6,877 bases of DNA from Firmicutes bacterium UBA5454 (GCA_002426555.1 DIQU01000081.1:1-6877), one strand, 5' to 3'. Counted from the stretch's first letter, positions 1 through 5,691 are shown. Program-made: numbers and translations. The notes: generated by a model from the letters alone, not told the origin.

Positions 1-63
1 ATTAACTCGTAAACTAACGCTAGTGCTGACTTAACACATTTACGTAATGAACCCAGCAATGAG

Positions 64-327
64 ATGCTGCGAGAAATATGCAAAGACTATGAGACATTTA
101 TTGAGCTAATTGGAGAACCCTTAATTCGAAAAAAGATGCATAGTCTCTTTATGGAATGTTTTCCTGACTCGCAAGAATCTCAATTGAGATTATACCGAGA
201 TAAGGTGCAGTCTTTAACAAGACTTTTACAGGAAAGGACCCTCGACAAGGAGAAAATTACTGAACTTAAAGAGTCATTGCAGCATGCATTGGCCATGCTT
301 GAAAGAATTTCGGAGGATACTGAATGA
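64..327 (+). CDS. 3' part of a helical/coiled-coil protein, partner of the HNH nuclease (probably truncated)
   Basis: I do not recognise this 87-aa product with certainty. The visible part is charged and helical. Residues ~36-87 (from SQESQLRLYRDK onward) look like a coiled coil rich in Leu, Glu and Lys. Its stop overlaps the start of the HNH gene in an ATGA, so the two are translationally coupled. The ATG at 64 is doubtful: no good ribosome site precedes it, and the same frame stays open back to base 13 with protein-like codons (…ASADLTHLRNEPSNE). A TAA at 10-12 stops it there, while the neighbouring frame is open from 2 to 31, so a one-base frameshift near 11-31 is plausible. HNH proteins of the downstream type usually follow an ABC/AAA ATPase (as in Septu PtuA-PtuB), so I infer this may be the C-terminus of such an ATPase. 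A genuine small middle component is the alternative. Confidence 0.5.
   Translation: MLREICKDYETFIELIGEPLIRKKMHSLFMECFPDSQESQLRLYRDKVQSLTRLLQERTLDKEKITELKESLQHALAMLERISEDTE
312..316 (+). promoter_or_regulatory. Ribosome binding site for the HNH gene
   Basis: GGAGG lies inside the end of the upstream gene, 7 bases before the ATG at 324. It supports that start and shows coupled translation across the ATGA overlap. Confidence 0.75.
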
Positions 328-1511
328 TTAAAATTGATACTAAAGGTTTCAATTGGCTTGATATATATGATATTTATCGAGATGACGATAAGGTTCTTAT
401 TAACCCACTTGTAAATAAGATTAAAAGTCAATATGAAGATGACGGGACTCACCAGATTGTAAAGAACCTTTTGACTTGGTGGTTTTTTGAGGATGGAAAT
501 ATTTCTGTTTCAAAAGTTTCTGGATATCTTATCGACGAAAATCTTGTTGAAAAGATTATGCAGTATGATGAAGCCATATCCTCGGTGATGCCACAAGCAG
601 ATAGGTGTTTTTCAGCAATAATATCTTCTTGGCCTGTGGCAAAGCGGGAAGCTCTAATGCGTACATCACCATCGGAAAGAAAAGAAATTATTGCAGCTGT
701 CATCAAACCTCAAAATATCCATATGTTTGATGGCATTTCCGAAAATGATCTAATAATTAAACCGAAGTATGGTACAGTTTATTCAAGTAAAGATAAAATG
801 AAACAGATTAAGCTTCTGTATGAAGACGAAATATCTACTATCATTAGCCAACTATCAGAAGTATTTAACTATAATACTTATTCACACAAATTCAGGGACA
901 AGTTACTGACTGCGATGCATATTGAGGTTTGCCCTTACTGTAATAGGCAATATATTACAGGCTTTAGCACTAATGGTATATCTCGCTCCACAGCAGATAT
1001 TGATCATTTCTATAGTAAGACACAATACCCGTTCTTGGCATTGTTTTTATACAATTTTATACCAAGCTGCCAAATCTGTAATTCACGCTTTAAGCTCACC
1101 GCAGATTTTGGACATAGTAAACACATAAATCCTTATAAATGTGGATTTGATAAAGATGGAGTTTTTAAATTTAAAAGCATTGAGAGCCTCCTTGGAGGTC
1201 CGTTAGAGTACGAAATTGAAAATCTACATAATAGAGAAGATATTAGTAATTCGATTAACACATTTCATCTTAATGAAGTATATCAGACACACCAAGATTA
1301 TGTTGAAGAACTGGTAAAAAAAGCACAGATATATAACGAAAGTCAATTCGCTGAATACCTTGAAAATTTCGGTGAATTGTTCAAAAACAAGGGTGAGATG
1401 CAAAGAATAATATTTGGTAATTATGTCCAAGAGAATGAACTTGGGAAACGACCATTGGCAAAGCTAACAAAAGACTTGCTTAACGATTTAGGTGTAAAAA
1501 TTGAGGATTGA
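324..1511 (+). CDS. PtuB-like HNH endonuclease, probable defence effector
   Basis: This 395-aa protein carries a zinc-stabilised HNH nuclease domain in its middle. Visible residues are C203-P-Y-C206, then D225-I-D227-H228-F-Y, N244 in LYNFIPSC, and C249-x-x-C252-N253. A later NPY…GF segment also fits this group. The two CxxC pairs would hold the structural zinc; D227/H228 and the Asn residues fall where the metal-binding and catalytic residues of HNH nucleases lie. The pattern matches the HNH partners of ABC/AAA ATPases, such as PtuB of Septu and of the Ec78 retron, as I know them. Those are usually shorter; here ~200 residues precede the domain and ~140 follow it, with no recognised fold. 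The likely role is DNA or RNA cleavage in phage defence, held in check by the upstream partner. The ATG at 324 is chosen for its ribosome site and the 4-base overlap. Nuclease assignment is firm; the defence role is inferred. Confidence 0.85.
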   Translation: MIKIDTKGFNWLDIYDIYRDDDKVLINPLVNKIKSQYEDDGTHQIVKNLLTWWFFEDGNISVSKVSGYLIDENLVEKIMQYDEAISSVMPQADRCFSAIISSWPVAKREALMRTSPSERKEIIAAVIKPQNIHMFDGISENDLIIKPKYGTVYSSKDKMKQIKLLYEDEISTIISQLSEVFNYNTYSHKFRDKLLTAMHIEVCPYCNRQYITGFSTNGISRSTADIDHFYSKTQYPFLALFLYNFIPSCQICNSRFKLTADFGHSKHINPYKCGFDKDGVFKFKSIESLLGGPLEYEIENLHNREDISNSINTFHLNEVYQTHQDYVEELVKKAQIYNESQFAEYLENFGELFKNKGEMQRIIFGNYVQENELGKRPLAKLTKDLLNDLGVKIED

Positions 1512-1654
1512 ACCCTTTTTAACAAGGTGGAGTCACAAAATGATACATGTTGAGCTTTAACAATTAAGAATAGTCACATTTGGAGATGCATTATAAATAC
1601 AACATCAAGTACCTAAGCGAACATGTATACCATGAAATAATTACTAGCGAACTG

Positions 1655-1662
1655 AAAGGAGG
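1655..1662 (+). promoter_or_regulatory. Strong ribosome binding site for the second HNH gene
   Basis: AAAGGAGG sits 8 bases before the ATG at 1671, near-ideal for a Gram-positive host, and fixes that start. Confidence 0.85.
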
Positions 1663-1670
1663 ATGAACGT

Positions 1671-2495
1671 ATGGCGAACAATAGGGATGAATTCCCTCAG
1701 AAAATAAAAGATCTGCTTGGAAATCGAGTTGGCTGGCGGTGCAGTAATCCTGACTGTAGAAAGCCAACCCGTGGAGCAAATGACGATCCTCAAGAAATAA
1801 CAAACATCGGAGTTGCATCTCATATTTGCACTGCTACAATCGGTGGTCCCCGATATGATCCACAGATGTCACCGGAGGAACGTAAATCTGCAGAGAATGG
1901 AATATGGTTGTGTCAGTCGTGCTCCAAGTTAATTGATGATGATATCATCAGATATAATGTTGACCTCCTTTACATTTGGAAAGAAAATGCTGAGCGGCTT
2001 GCGATAGCAGAGCTACAATCCGCCTCTCCAGTAAGCACAAACAATAAAGACAAAGTACTACTTCGTTTCTATGTGCAATGCTTTGATAGGCCTGCATTTC
2101 AAGACCGAATTAGCCAGGAAGGCCGAATAGAAGATTTTGATCAAGCGATAGAAGATACAATCATTGCGTTGAATACCGGTGTTCTTCGCACGCAAGATGG
2201 TGTAATAATAAAGCAATCAGAAGGCAAGTCGGCCATCATCAATCATGCATGGAGAGAAAAACTGAACACGATTACAGATATGCTGGTCGCTCTAAGAAAA
2301 CGGTTAAAAATTGCAAAAGATGAAAACCTGTATTCAACATACGGTAAAGGTGAAGTAATGTATTGCTTTTATGATCAGGAACTTGAGACATGGTTTGACT
2401 TAACGAGAGAAGAAATTATTAAGATTCTCTCTTCGATTTGTCAAGAGGCTGGTATTTCCGGTTTGCACTTTCCAAGGCTACCATATCGTTGGTAA
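1671..2495 (+). CDS. HNH-domain protein with an unnamed C-terminal domain, candidate effector
   Basis: This 274-aa protein begins with an HNH-type domain (about residues 10-115). It shows C24 and C29 (RCSNPDC), the core VASH51IC, a GGPRYDPQMSPEER loop, N76-G-I-W-L-C81-Q-S-C84, then a Tyr-Leu-Trp-Lys helix. The four Cys would bind zinc, with H51 and N76 as the catalytic-type residues. The C-terminal part (about 130-274) is a separate domain beginning LLRFYVQCFDRPAFQD and ending HFPRLPYRW. I recall similar domains in other bacterial proteins of unknown function, but cannot name a family. The order nuclease then sensor-like domain is typical of defence effectors, but that role is inferred. It lies 159 bases after the first HNH gene, has its own strong ribosome site, and is followed by a terminator. 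No membrane segment or signal peptide is visible. Confidence 0.8.
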   Translation: MANNRDEFPQKIKDLLGNRVGWRCSNPDCRKPTRGANDDPQEITNIGVASHICTATIGGPRYDPQMSPEERKSAENGIWLCQSCSKLIDDDIIRYNVDLLYIWKENAERLAIAELQSASPVSTNNKDKVLLRFYVQCFDRPAFQDRISQEGRIEDFDQAIEDTIIALNTGVLRTQDGVIIKQSEGKSAIINHAWREKLNTITDMLVALRKRLKIAKDENLYSTYGKGEVMYCFYDQELETWFDLTREEIIKILSSICQEAGISGLHFPRLPYRW

Positions 2496-2587
2496 CTGGA
2501 TAACAGTTCAGATGACATCGCACTTTTTTGACATTCTGGAGAGATTCAAACCCCGCATACAACTTCATATCGGTTTTCACAATAATG

Positions 2588-2625
2588 ACGGATGTATTTT
2601 TAAACGAAGATGCATCCGTTTTTTT
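2588..2625 (+). terminator. Strong intrinsic terminator after the HNH gene block
   Basis: Bases 2588-2619 form a 14-bp stem with several G·U pairs and an AAAC loop. Its base is the perfect pair ACGGATG/CATCCGT, followed by seven T. It ends transcription 93 or more bases beyond the stop at 2495. It also lies only ~50 bases before the ribosome site of the IS-split gene, so it could act as that gene's leader attenuator. Confidence 0.85.
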
Positions 2626-2639
2626 ATGCCCTTTTTGAA

Positions 2640-2662
2640 CTTCAAGTCAATTACATTTGAAG
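2640..2662. promoter_or_regulatory. Inverted repeat just ahead of the split gene's ribosome site
   Basis: CTTCAA at 2640-2645 and TTGAAG at 2657-2662 are perfect inverted copies 11 bases apart, ending 3 bases before GGAGG. It could be an operator or a small leader hairpin. Six base pairs can occur by chance, so the call is weak. Confidence 0.3.
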
Positions 2663-2665
2663 ATT

Positions 2666-2670
2666 GGAGG
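2666..2670 (+). promoter_or_regulatory. Ribosome binding site of the IS-interrupted gene
   Basis: GGAGG stands 8 bases before the ATG at 2679. The site survived the insertion but now drives only a 15-codon fused reading frame that ends at 2726 inside the IS. Confidence 0.75.
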
Positions 2671-2678
2671 ATAATACA

Positions 2679-2686
2679 ATGGCAAA
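2679..2686 (+). pseudogene. 5' end of accessory gene cut by IS21-family insertion
   Basis: ATGGCAAA is all that remains of the start of this gene on the left of the IS. Joined to base 5023 it gives ATG GCA AAC GAA ACA ATG (MANETM…) in frame with the reading frame right of the IS. A good ribosome site precedes it. In the present arrangement translation runs into the IS end and stops at 2724-2726. Confidence 0.8.
2681..2686. repeat. Left target-site duplication (GGCAAA)
   Basis: GGCAAA here is repeated directly at 5017-5022. Both copies lie exactly 15 bases outside the outermost GAAAGTGAGCCA repeat of the IS. Removing the IS plus one copy restores an open reading frame, which confirms the duplication. 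Confidence 0.85.
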
Positions 2687-2701
2687 TGTGTTTGTCAACC
2701 A

Positions 2702-2737
2702 GAAAGTGAGCCATGCGCTCATTTGAAAGTGAGCCAC
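2702..2737. repeat. Left-end transposase-site array of the IS
   Basis: Two direct copies of GAAAGTGAGCCA start at 2702 and 2725, 23 bases apart. The inner block 2716-2737 matches the inverse of 4955-4976 at 21 of 22 bases, the one difference being T2724. TGAGC (2707-2711) and GCTCA (2717-2721) also form an inverted repeat between the boxes. These are the likely IstA binding sites. Confidence 0.85.
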
Positions 2738-2746
2738 ATATGTTGA

Positions 2747-3532
2747 TTAATGGCTCTTATTAGTTTGCTCCAGACGATAAGATTCTCCATTCATATCCAG
2801 AACATATGATTTGAAGGTTAGACGATCAACAAGAGCGGCGACCATAATCGTGTTCTCAAACAAGTCCACCCACTGTGAAAACGGCAGATTAGTTGTAACA
2901 ATCACACTGCCTCTTTCACTCCGTTCAGACACCACCTTGAACAATAGCTCCGACTGATAACGGTTAAAGCTTATGTAGCTGAGCTCGTCCAAGATAAGCA
3001 AGTCTGCTTTTTGTATCCGTTTTTCGAGCCTGCCTAAAGTGTAATTGTCTCTTGCTTCAGCGAGCTCAGTAGATAGTGTGGCTGCGTTTTTGAACAGCAC
3101 ATTCAATCCCTGTGAACACGCCTTAAGTCCAAGCCCTATGGTTAAATGGGTTTTTCCCCGGCCGGGGTTGCCAATCATAACAATGTTCTTTTTGTCCGTG
3201 ATAAATTTGCAACTGGCAAGCTCATTAAAGAAGGTTTCAGTTATAGACCCTTCATAACGGCTCAAATCCAACTCGTCGAGAGTCTTGTGAAACGGAAAAC
3301 CCGCTGTCTTTAGTCGGCGCCGGTTCTGGTTCTCCTGACGCTGGAGGCTTTCGGTTTTCATCAGCTCCAGCAGTATATTTTCAAAGTTGTCATCCGGTTT
3401 TATGCGCCTTAAGATGTCATTGTAGTCTCCAAAGGTGGGTATTTTCAGCTGTTTTGCGTAAAGTCGAATCTGCTCTTCGACAGGTTTTATCGCCAATTCA
3501 TACACCTGCCTTTCGACAGGCGAGCAAGTCAT
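2747..3532 (-). CDS. istB: IS21-family IstB, AAA+ ATPase transposition helper
   Basis: This 261-aa protein is the ATP-dependent helper that, in the IS21 family, assembles on target DNA and recruits and activates the IstA transposase. It shows a helical N-terminal region (1-~100), Walker A G121-NPGRGK-T128, Walker B LLILD182E183, and a VIVTTNLPFSQW stretch near 209-220 that fits sensor 1. A C-terminal AAA+ segment with DRLTFKSYVLDM follows. The length is normal, so the gene looks intact. The ATG at 3530-3532 is 35 bases inside the end of istA, so translation is probably coupled; no strong ribosome site of its own is visible. The gene ends just 10 bases from the left terminal repeats. Similarity to DnaC/DnaA-type ATPases is expected, but the pairing with istA settles the identity. 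Confidence 0.95.
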   Translation of the reverse strand: MTCSPVERQVYELAIKPVEEQIRLYAKQLKIPTFGDYNDILRRIKPDDNFENILLELMKTESLQRQENQNRRRLKTAGFPFHKTLDELDLSRYEGSITETFFNELASCKFITDKKNIVMIGNPGRGKTHLTIGLGLKACSQGLNVLFKNAATLSTELAEARDNYTLGRLEKRIQKADLLILDELSYISFNRYQSELLFKVVSERSERGSVIVTTNLPFSQWVDLFENTIMVAALVDRLTFKSYVLDMNGESYRLEQTNKSH

Positions 3533-4916
3533 ATTTGTCCAGATTTACAGGCGAGACTGCAACAATATCGGTGATTCTAGGTTCGGGTGATGTGTACAAG
3601 TTGTTTTTCCAGACATTTTCCCATCCATAATCTACACAGTCCCATAAAAGCTGCATTAGCTCCTTGTGGTTGGCAGAATGGTTTTTAAGCCAGTCAAGAA
3701 ACCTCGGTGGCAGGTTTTGTCGGACCGGCGCAGCATTAAACACAGCTCGTCCGCGACGCTCCAAAATGGGAAGATAGTGTTCTAACTTGTATGTTGGCGT
3801 ATGCCTCTTAAAGCATCGTTCATGGCTTGTAATCATTTTCCCTTTGCAGTAAATCTCGACTCTTTCGGCATATCCCTTAACGCCGACATTACATCCGCAA
3901 TAGGAAACGGGGACAGAGTAGTCATTTGTGTCAAAGCGTATTGTGGAGAATGTATTTACTCTGACATTTGAGCATTTGGCTGTTTCGAATTCGTATACCG
4001 GTAGTGCTCTGAGAAATGCCCTTTCGTTTTCAAGCATCTTTCCTACGGAAGCAGACTTGCCTGTAATATGATGACTGAGATACTCAAGGCAACGTCGTTT
4101 AAGTAATGAGTTTAGCTCATCCAGACTATCAACCCTTGGCACCGGCACAAGAATATTACGGCGTGCCCAGCCTACAAGACCTTCGACAAGTCCCTTTTCA
4201 TGACCTTCCGACGGGTTGCAGAATAGTGTATCAAATCCGTAATGAGCGGACAGCTTTGTATATCCGGCCTGCTTTTTAGCATGAGCTCCATATCCATCCT
4301 TAACTGCTATTTTAGCATTGTCAAAGATAACTTTCTCAGGAACTCCGCCAAAGAAGGAAAATGTCCTTACAAACGCTTCTAAAAAGCTCTCCTCATTTTG
4401 CCGGCGGTATGCAAATACTATTGGTGCACAACTTGAACATAACCTGGCACAGAATAAATTTACCGTTAGCTTTTTCCCGAGAATGTAAACTGTAGCTTCT
4501 CCCCAATCAATCTGCATTGCTTCTCCGGGTGAGAACTCAAGTGGGATGAATACCTTAGGTATTGAATCTTTCATCTCTTTGACTTTGCGTCTTACTGTCG
4601 TTTCTCCGCCTGTGAAACCCTTTTCGCTTACTAATCGATCGTATATTCGTTTGGCTGTATGCCGCTGCTTTTTTAGGTTTTCTTGTTCATCCTCGGACAA
4701 ACAATTTCTAATAAATTCTACTACCTCTTTTGTTAATACTGTTGTTTCTCGTTCCGGAACCTTGCGTTCCCACGGAACAGCACAGCCTTTGCAGTACTTA
4801 TCCACTGTATTGCGGGATATTTGTAGCTGCCTGGCTATTTGACGCTTGCTGACACCGGATAAATACATTTGCCGAATTTCTTTGTAATCCTTCACTGTAA
4901 TGACCACTCCATTCAC
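3498..4916 (-). CDS. istA: IS21-family IstA transposase (DDE)
   Basis: This 472-aa transposase cuts and joins the IS ends with help from IstB. The N-terminus (about 10-41) is a helix-turn-helix with GVSKRQIARQL and ISRNTVDKY for binding terminal repeats. The catalytic core has D137 (QIDWGE), D199 (IFDNAK) and E245 (EKGLVEG), a complete DDE triad with usual spacing. A basic C-terminal region follows, including a segment around 320-380 of the type found after the core in this family. The longest frame starts at GTG 4914-4916. A candidate promoter just upstream would leave almost no leader for that codon. A second GTG at 4893-4895 (residue 8), preceded by TGGAG, would give MKDYKEIRQ…, closer to related IstA starts as I recall them. 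The gene overlaps istB by 35 bases and appears intact. Confidence 0.95.
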   Translation of the reverse strand: MNGVVITVKDYKEIRQMYLSGVSKRQIARQLQISRNTVDKYCKGCAVPWERKVPERETTVLTKEVVEFIRNCLSEDEQENLKKQRHTAKRIYDRLVSEKGFTGGETTVRRKVKEMKDSIPKVFIPLEFSPGEAMQIDWGEATVYILGKKLTVNLFCARLCSSCAPIVFAYRRQNEESFLEAFVRTFSFFGGVPEKVIFDNAKIAVKDGYGAHAKKQAGYTKLSAHYGFDTLFCNPSEGHEKGLVEGLVGWARRNILVPVPRVDSLDELNSLLKRRCLEYLSHHITGKSASVGKMLENERAFLRALPVYEFETAKCSNVRVNTFSTIRFDTNDYSVPVSYCGCNVGVKGYAERVEIYCKGKMITSHERCFKRHTPTYKLEHYLPILERRGRAVFNAAPVRQNLPPRFLDWLKNHSANHKELMQLLWDCVDYGWENVWKNNLYTSPEPRITDIVAVSPVNLDKYDLLACRKAGV

Positions 4917-4925
4917 CCCTGCCTC

Positions 4926-4954
4926 AGCGTATGCTGTGACAGAGTGTATTTCAA
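4926..4954 (-). promoter_or_regulatory. Candidate promoter for istA-istB
   Basis: On the - strand TTGAAA (bases 4949-4954) and TACGCT (4926-4931) stand 17 bases apart, a good -35 and a weak -10. The -35 touches the inner terminal repeat (4955-4976), so bound transposase could repress its own promoter. Confidence 0.45.
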
Positions 4955-5001
4955 GTGGCTCACTTTCGAATGAGCGTTTTCATCTTAAGTGGCTCACTTT
5001 C
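4955..5001. repeat. Right-end transposase-site array of the IS
   Basis: Two copies of GTGGCTCACTTTC, the inverse of the left-end box, end at 4967 and 5001, 34 bases apart. The inner block 4955-4976 mirrors 2716-2737 with one mismatch. The spacing is 11 bases longer than at the left end; the extra stretch includes CTTAAG. Confidence 0.85.
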
Positions 5002-5016
5002 AGATTAGCATTTATA

Positions 5017-5022
5017 GGCAAA
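5017..5022. repeat. Right target-site duplication (GGCAAA)
   Basis: This is the second copy of the 6-bp direct repeat flanking the IS. It is followed directly by the continuation of the split gene (CGAAACAATG…). Confidence 0.85.
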
Positions 5023-5029
5023 CGAAACA

Positions 5030-5521
5030 ATGCGTATCTTTTTCCCGTTGAAGATTATCACCTACCTCCAAGGCGAGTATTGTCTGGAGGACAATCCGAT
5101 GGGAATCACCCCTGCGGAGGCAGTAGCGTATGAGGATGCTATTCTCGCCGCCATCGCGAAAGAGAACCGTCATTTTGAAAACGGCCGAGGGCTTGCTGAA
5201 TATCTTGACGAAGGCTCTTTGAAAGAAAAGGTACACAGCCTGTATCCATCTGTGGAAATCAACGATGGTGAGCTATGGGGAGTCATGATTGCCGGGCTTA
5301 AGGAATCCCTCTCAGGAGAGGAAACTGCTGAGCTTCTTGACTTTGTGACTGGACAAAACAGCGATGGCTACGGCGAAGGCCTGGAGCAACGCCCAATTAA
5401 AACGCCGGACGGGGAGATCTACGTCAGCTTCTGGAATCACGAAAACTACTCCCTCAAGCTTGAACAGGAGATGAAAAATAGCTCGCCCGACCTCGGTTAT
5501 GGAGGTCAGGTGATGGGATGA
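5030..5521 (+). CDS. 3' part of IS-split mobile-element accessory gene, function unknown
   Basis: The frame is open from base 5018 after a TAG at 5015-5017 in the IS end. The first ATG (5030) gives 163 aa. With the IS removed, the original protein is 168 aa and begins MANETMRIFFPLK. I recognise the general type from accessory regions of Clostridia conjugative elements: an acidic soluble protein with a conserved NSDGYGEGLEQ…DGEIYVSFWN stretch near its C-terminus. I know no function for it. It has no signal peptide or membrane segment. The insertion took away its promoter and ribosome site. An internal ATG at 5099 has TGGAGG 8 bases upstream (5085-5090) and could yield a 140-aa form beginning MGITPAEAV. 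Whether any product is made depends on transcription from within or across the IS. The small loss at the N-terminus means function could survive. Confidence 0.75.
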   Translation: MRIFFPLKIITYLQGEYCLEDNPMGITPAEAVAYEDAILAAIAKENRHFENGRGLAEYLDEGSLKEKVHSLYPSVEINDGELWGVMIAGLKESLSGEETAELLDFVTGQNSDGYGEGLEQRPIKTPDGEIYVSFWNHENYSLKLEQEMKNSSPDLGYGGQVMG

Positions 5522-5523
5522 AT

Positions 5524-5584
5524 GAAAAAGCGAACGGACAAATAGCGATCTATGGTTTCTTATGAAGCTGGAGGGCGCTTTTTC
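5524..5584 (+). ncRNA. Possible structured leader RNA or terminator
   Basis: GAAAAAGCG at 5524-5532 pairs perfectly with CGCTTTTTC at 5576-5584, closing a 43-base region. That region contains a smaller hairpin (GGTTTC…GAAGCT around 5554-5566) and a second AGCG (5544-5547) that could compete for the same partner. It starts 3 bases after the stop of the split gene. The 3' arm ends in five T, so it may be a branched terminator. The name and function are unknown. Confidence 0.4.
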
Positions 5585-5599
5585 TATTTCGGTAACCTC

Positions 5600-5614
5600 G
5601 TTGTGATCCACAAC
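5600..5614. repeat. Short perfect hairpin
   Basis: GTTGTG-ATC-CACAAC is a 6-bp perfect inverted repeat with a 3-base loop and no T run. It may be part of the leader upstream of the Cys-rich gene or a protein-binding site. Confidence 0.3.
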
Positions 5615-5631
5615 TAAATAAAAGAACGATG

Positions 5632-5670
5632 AGGCTCTGTCTTTATAAAAAAGGCAGCGCTTTTTTGTTT
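5632..5670 (+). terminator. Intrinsic terminator or attenuator ahead of the Cys-rich gene
   Basis: CTGTCTTT (5637-5644) pairs with AAAGGCAG (5650-5657, one G·U). After one mismatch, bases around 5632-5635 pair with GCTT, and a T-rich tract (TTTTTTGTTTTT) follows. Its end is only ~7 bases from the ribosome site at 5677-5684, so it may control the downstream pair as well as end the upstream transcript. Confidence 0.65.
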
Positions 5671-5676
5671 TTCCGA

Positions 5677-5684
5677 GAAAGGGG
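5677..5684 (+). promoter_or_regulatory. Ribosome binding site of the Cys-rich small gene
   Basis: GAAAGGGG ends 7 bases before the ATG at 5692 and supports that start. Confidence 0.6.
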
Positions 5685-5691
5685 CTGAACC

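Larger units (their letters stand above)
2687..5016 (-). mobile_element. Complete IS21-family insertion sequence (2330 bp)
   Basis: The element carries istA and istB on the - strand in the usual overlapping order. Its ends are set by the GGCAAA duplication. The left end reads TGTGTTTGTCAACCA and the right end, on the other strand, TATAAATGCTAATCT. Both then run into GAAAGTGAGCCA, so they match in spacing and partly in sequence. Each end has two copies of the GAAAGTGAGCC box, as expected for the multiple transposase sites of IS21 elements. Length and duplication size are normal for the family. Both genes are intact, so the copy may still be mobile. It interrupts an accessory gene 8 bases into its coding sequence. 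Confidence 0.92.

Noticed and set aside
1187..1198. CCTCC-TT-GGAGG hairpin
   Set aside because: Inside the first HNH gene, with a two-base loop too tight to form and no T run.
1550..1600. Promoter for the second HNH gene
   Set aside because: TTGAGC and TATAAA are present but about 36 bases apart; neither has a partner at 16-19 bases.
1937..1950. 14-bp perfect palindrome TGATGATATCATCA
   Set aside because: It falls in codons for an Asp/Ile run of the HNH domain, so chance within coding sequence is enough to explain it.
2512..2709. 65-aa open frame on the + strand after the second HNH gene
   Set aside because: It runs through the terminator hairpin, through the ribosome site and start of the split gene, and into the IS end; no ribosome site of its own.
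2681..5022. IS boundary at the TG 9 bases outside the repeats instead of 15
   Set aside because: That choice gives no direct repeat longer than two or three T, whereas the 15-base choice gives exact GGCAAA copies and restores the gene.
4980..5029. Outward promoter at the IS right end that would drive the split gene
   Set aside because: TTTATA at 5011-5016 resembles a -10, but no -35 at suitable spacing is visible.
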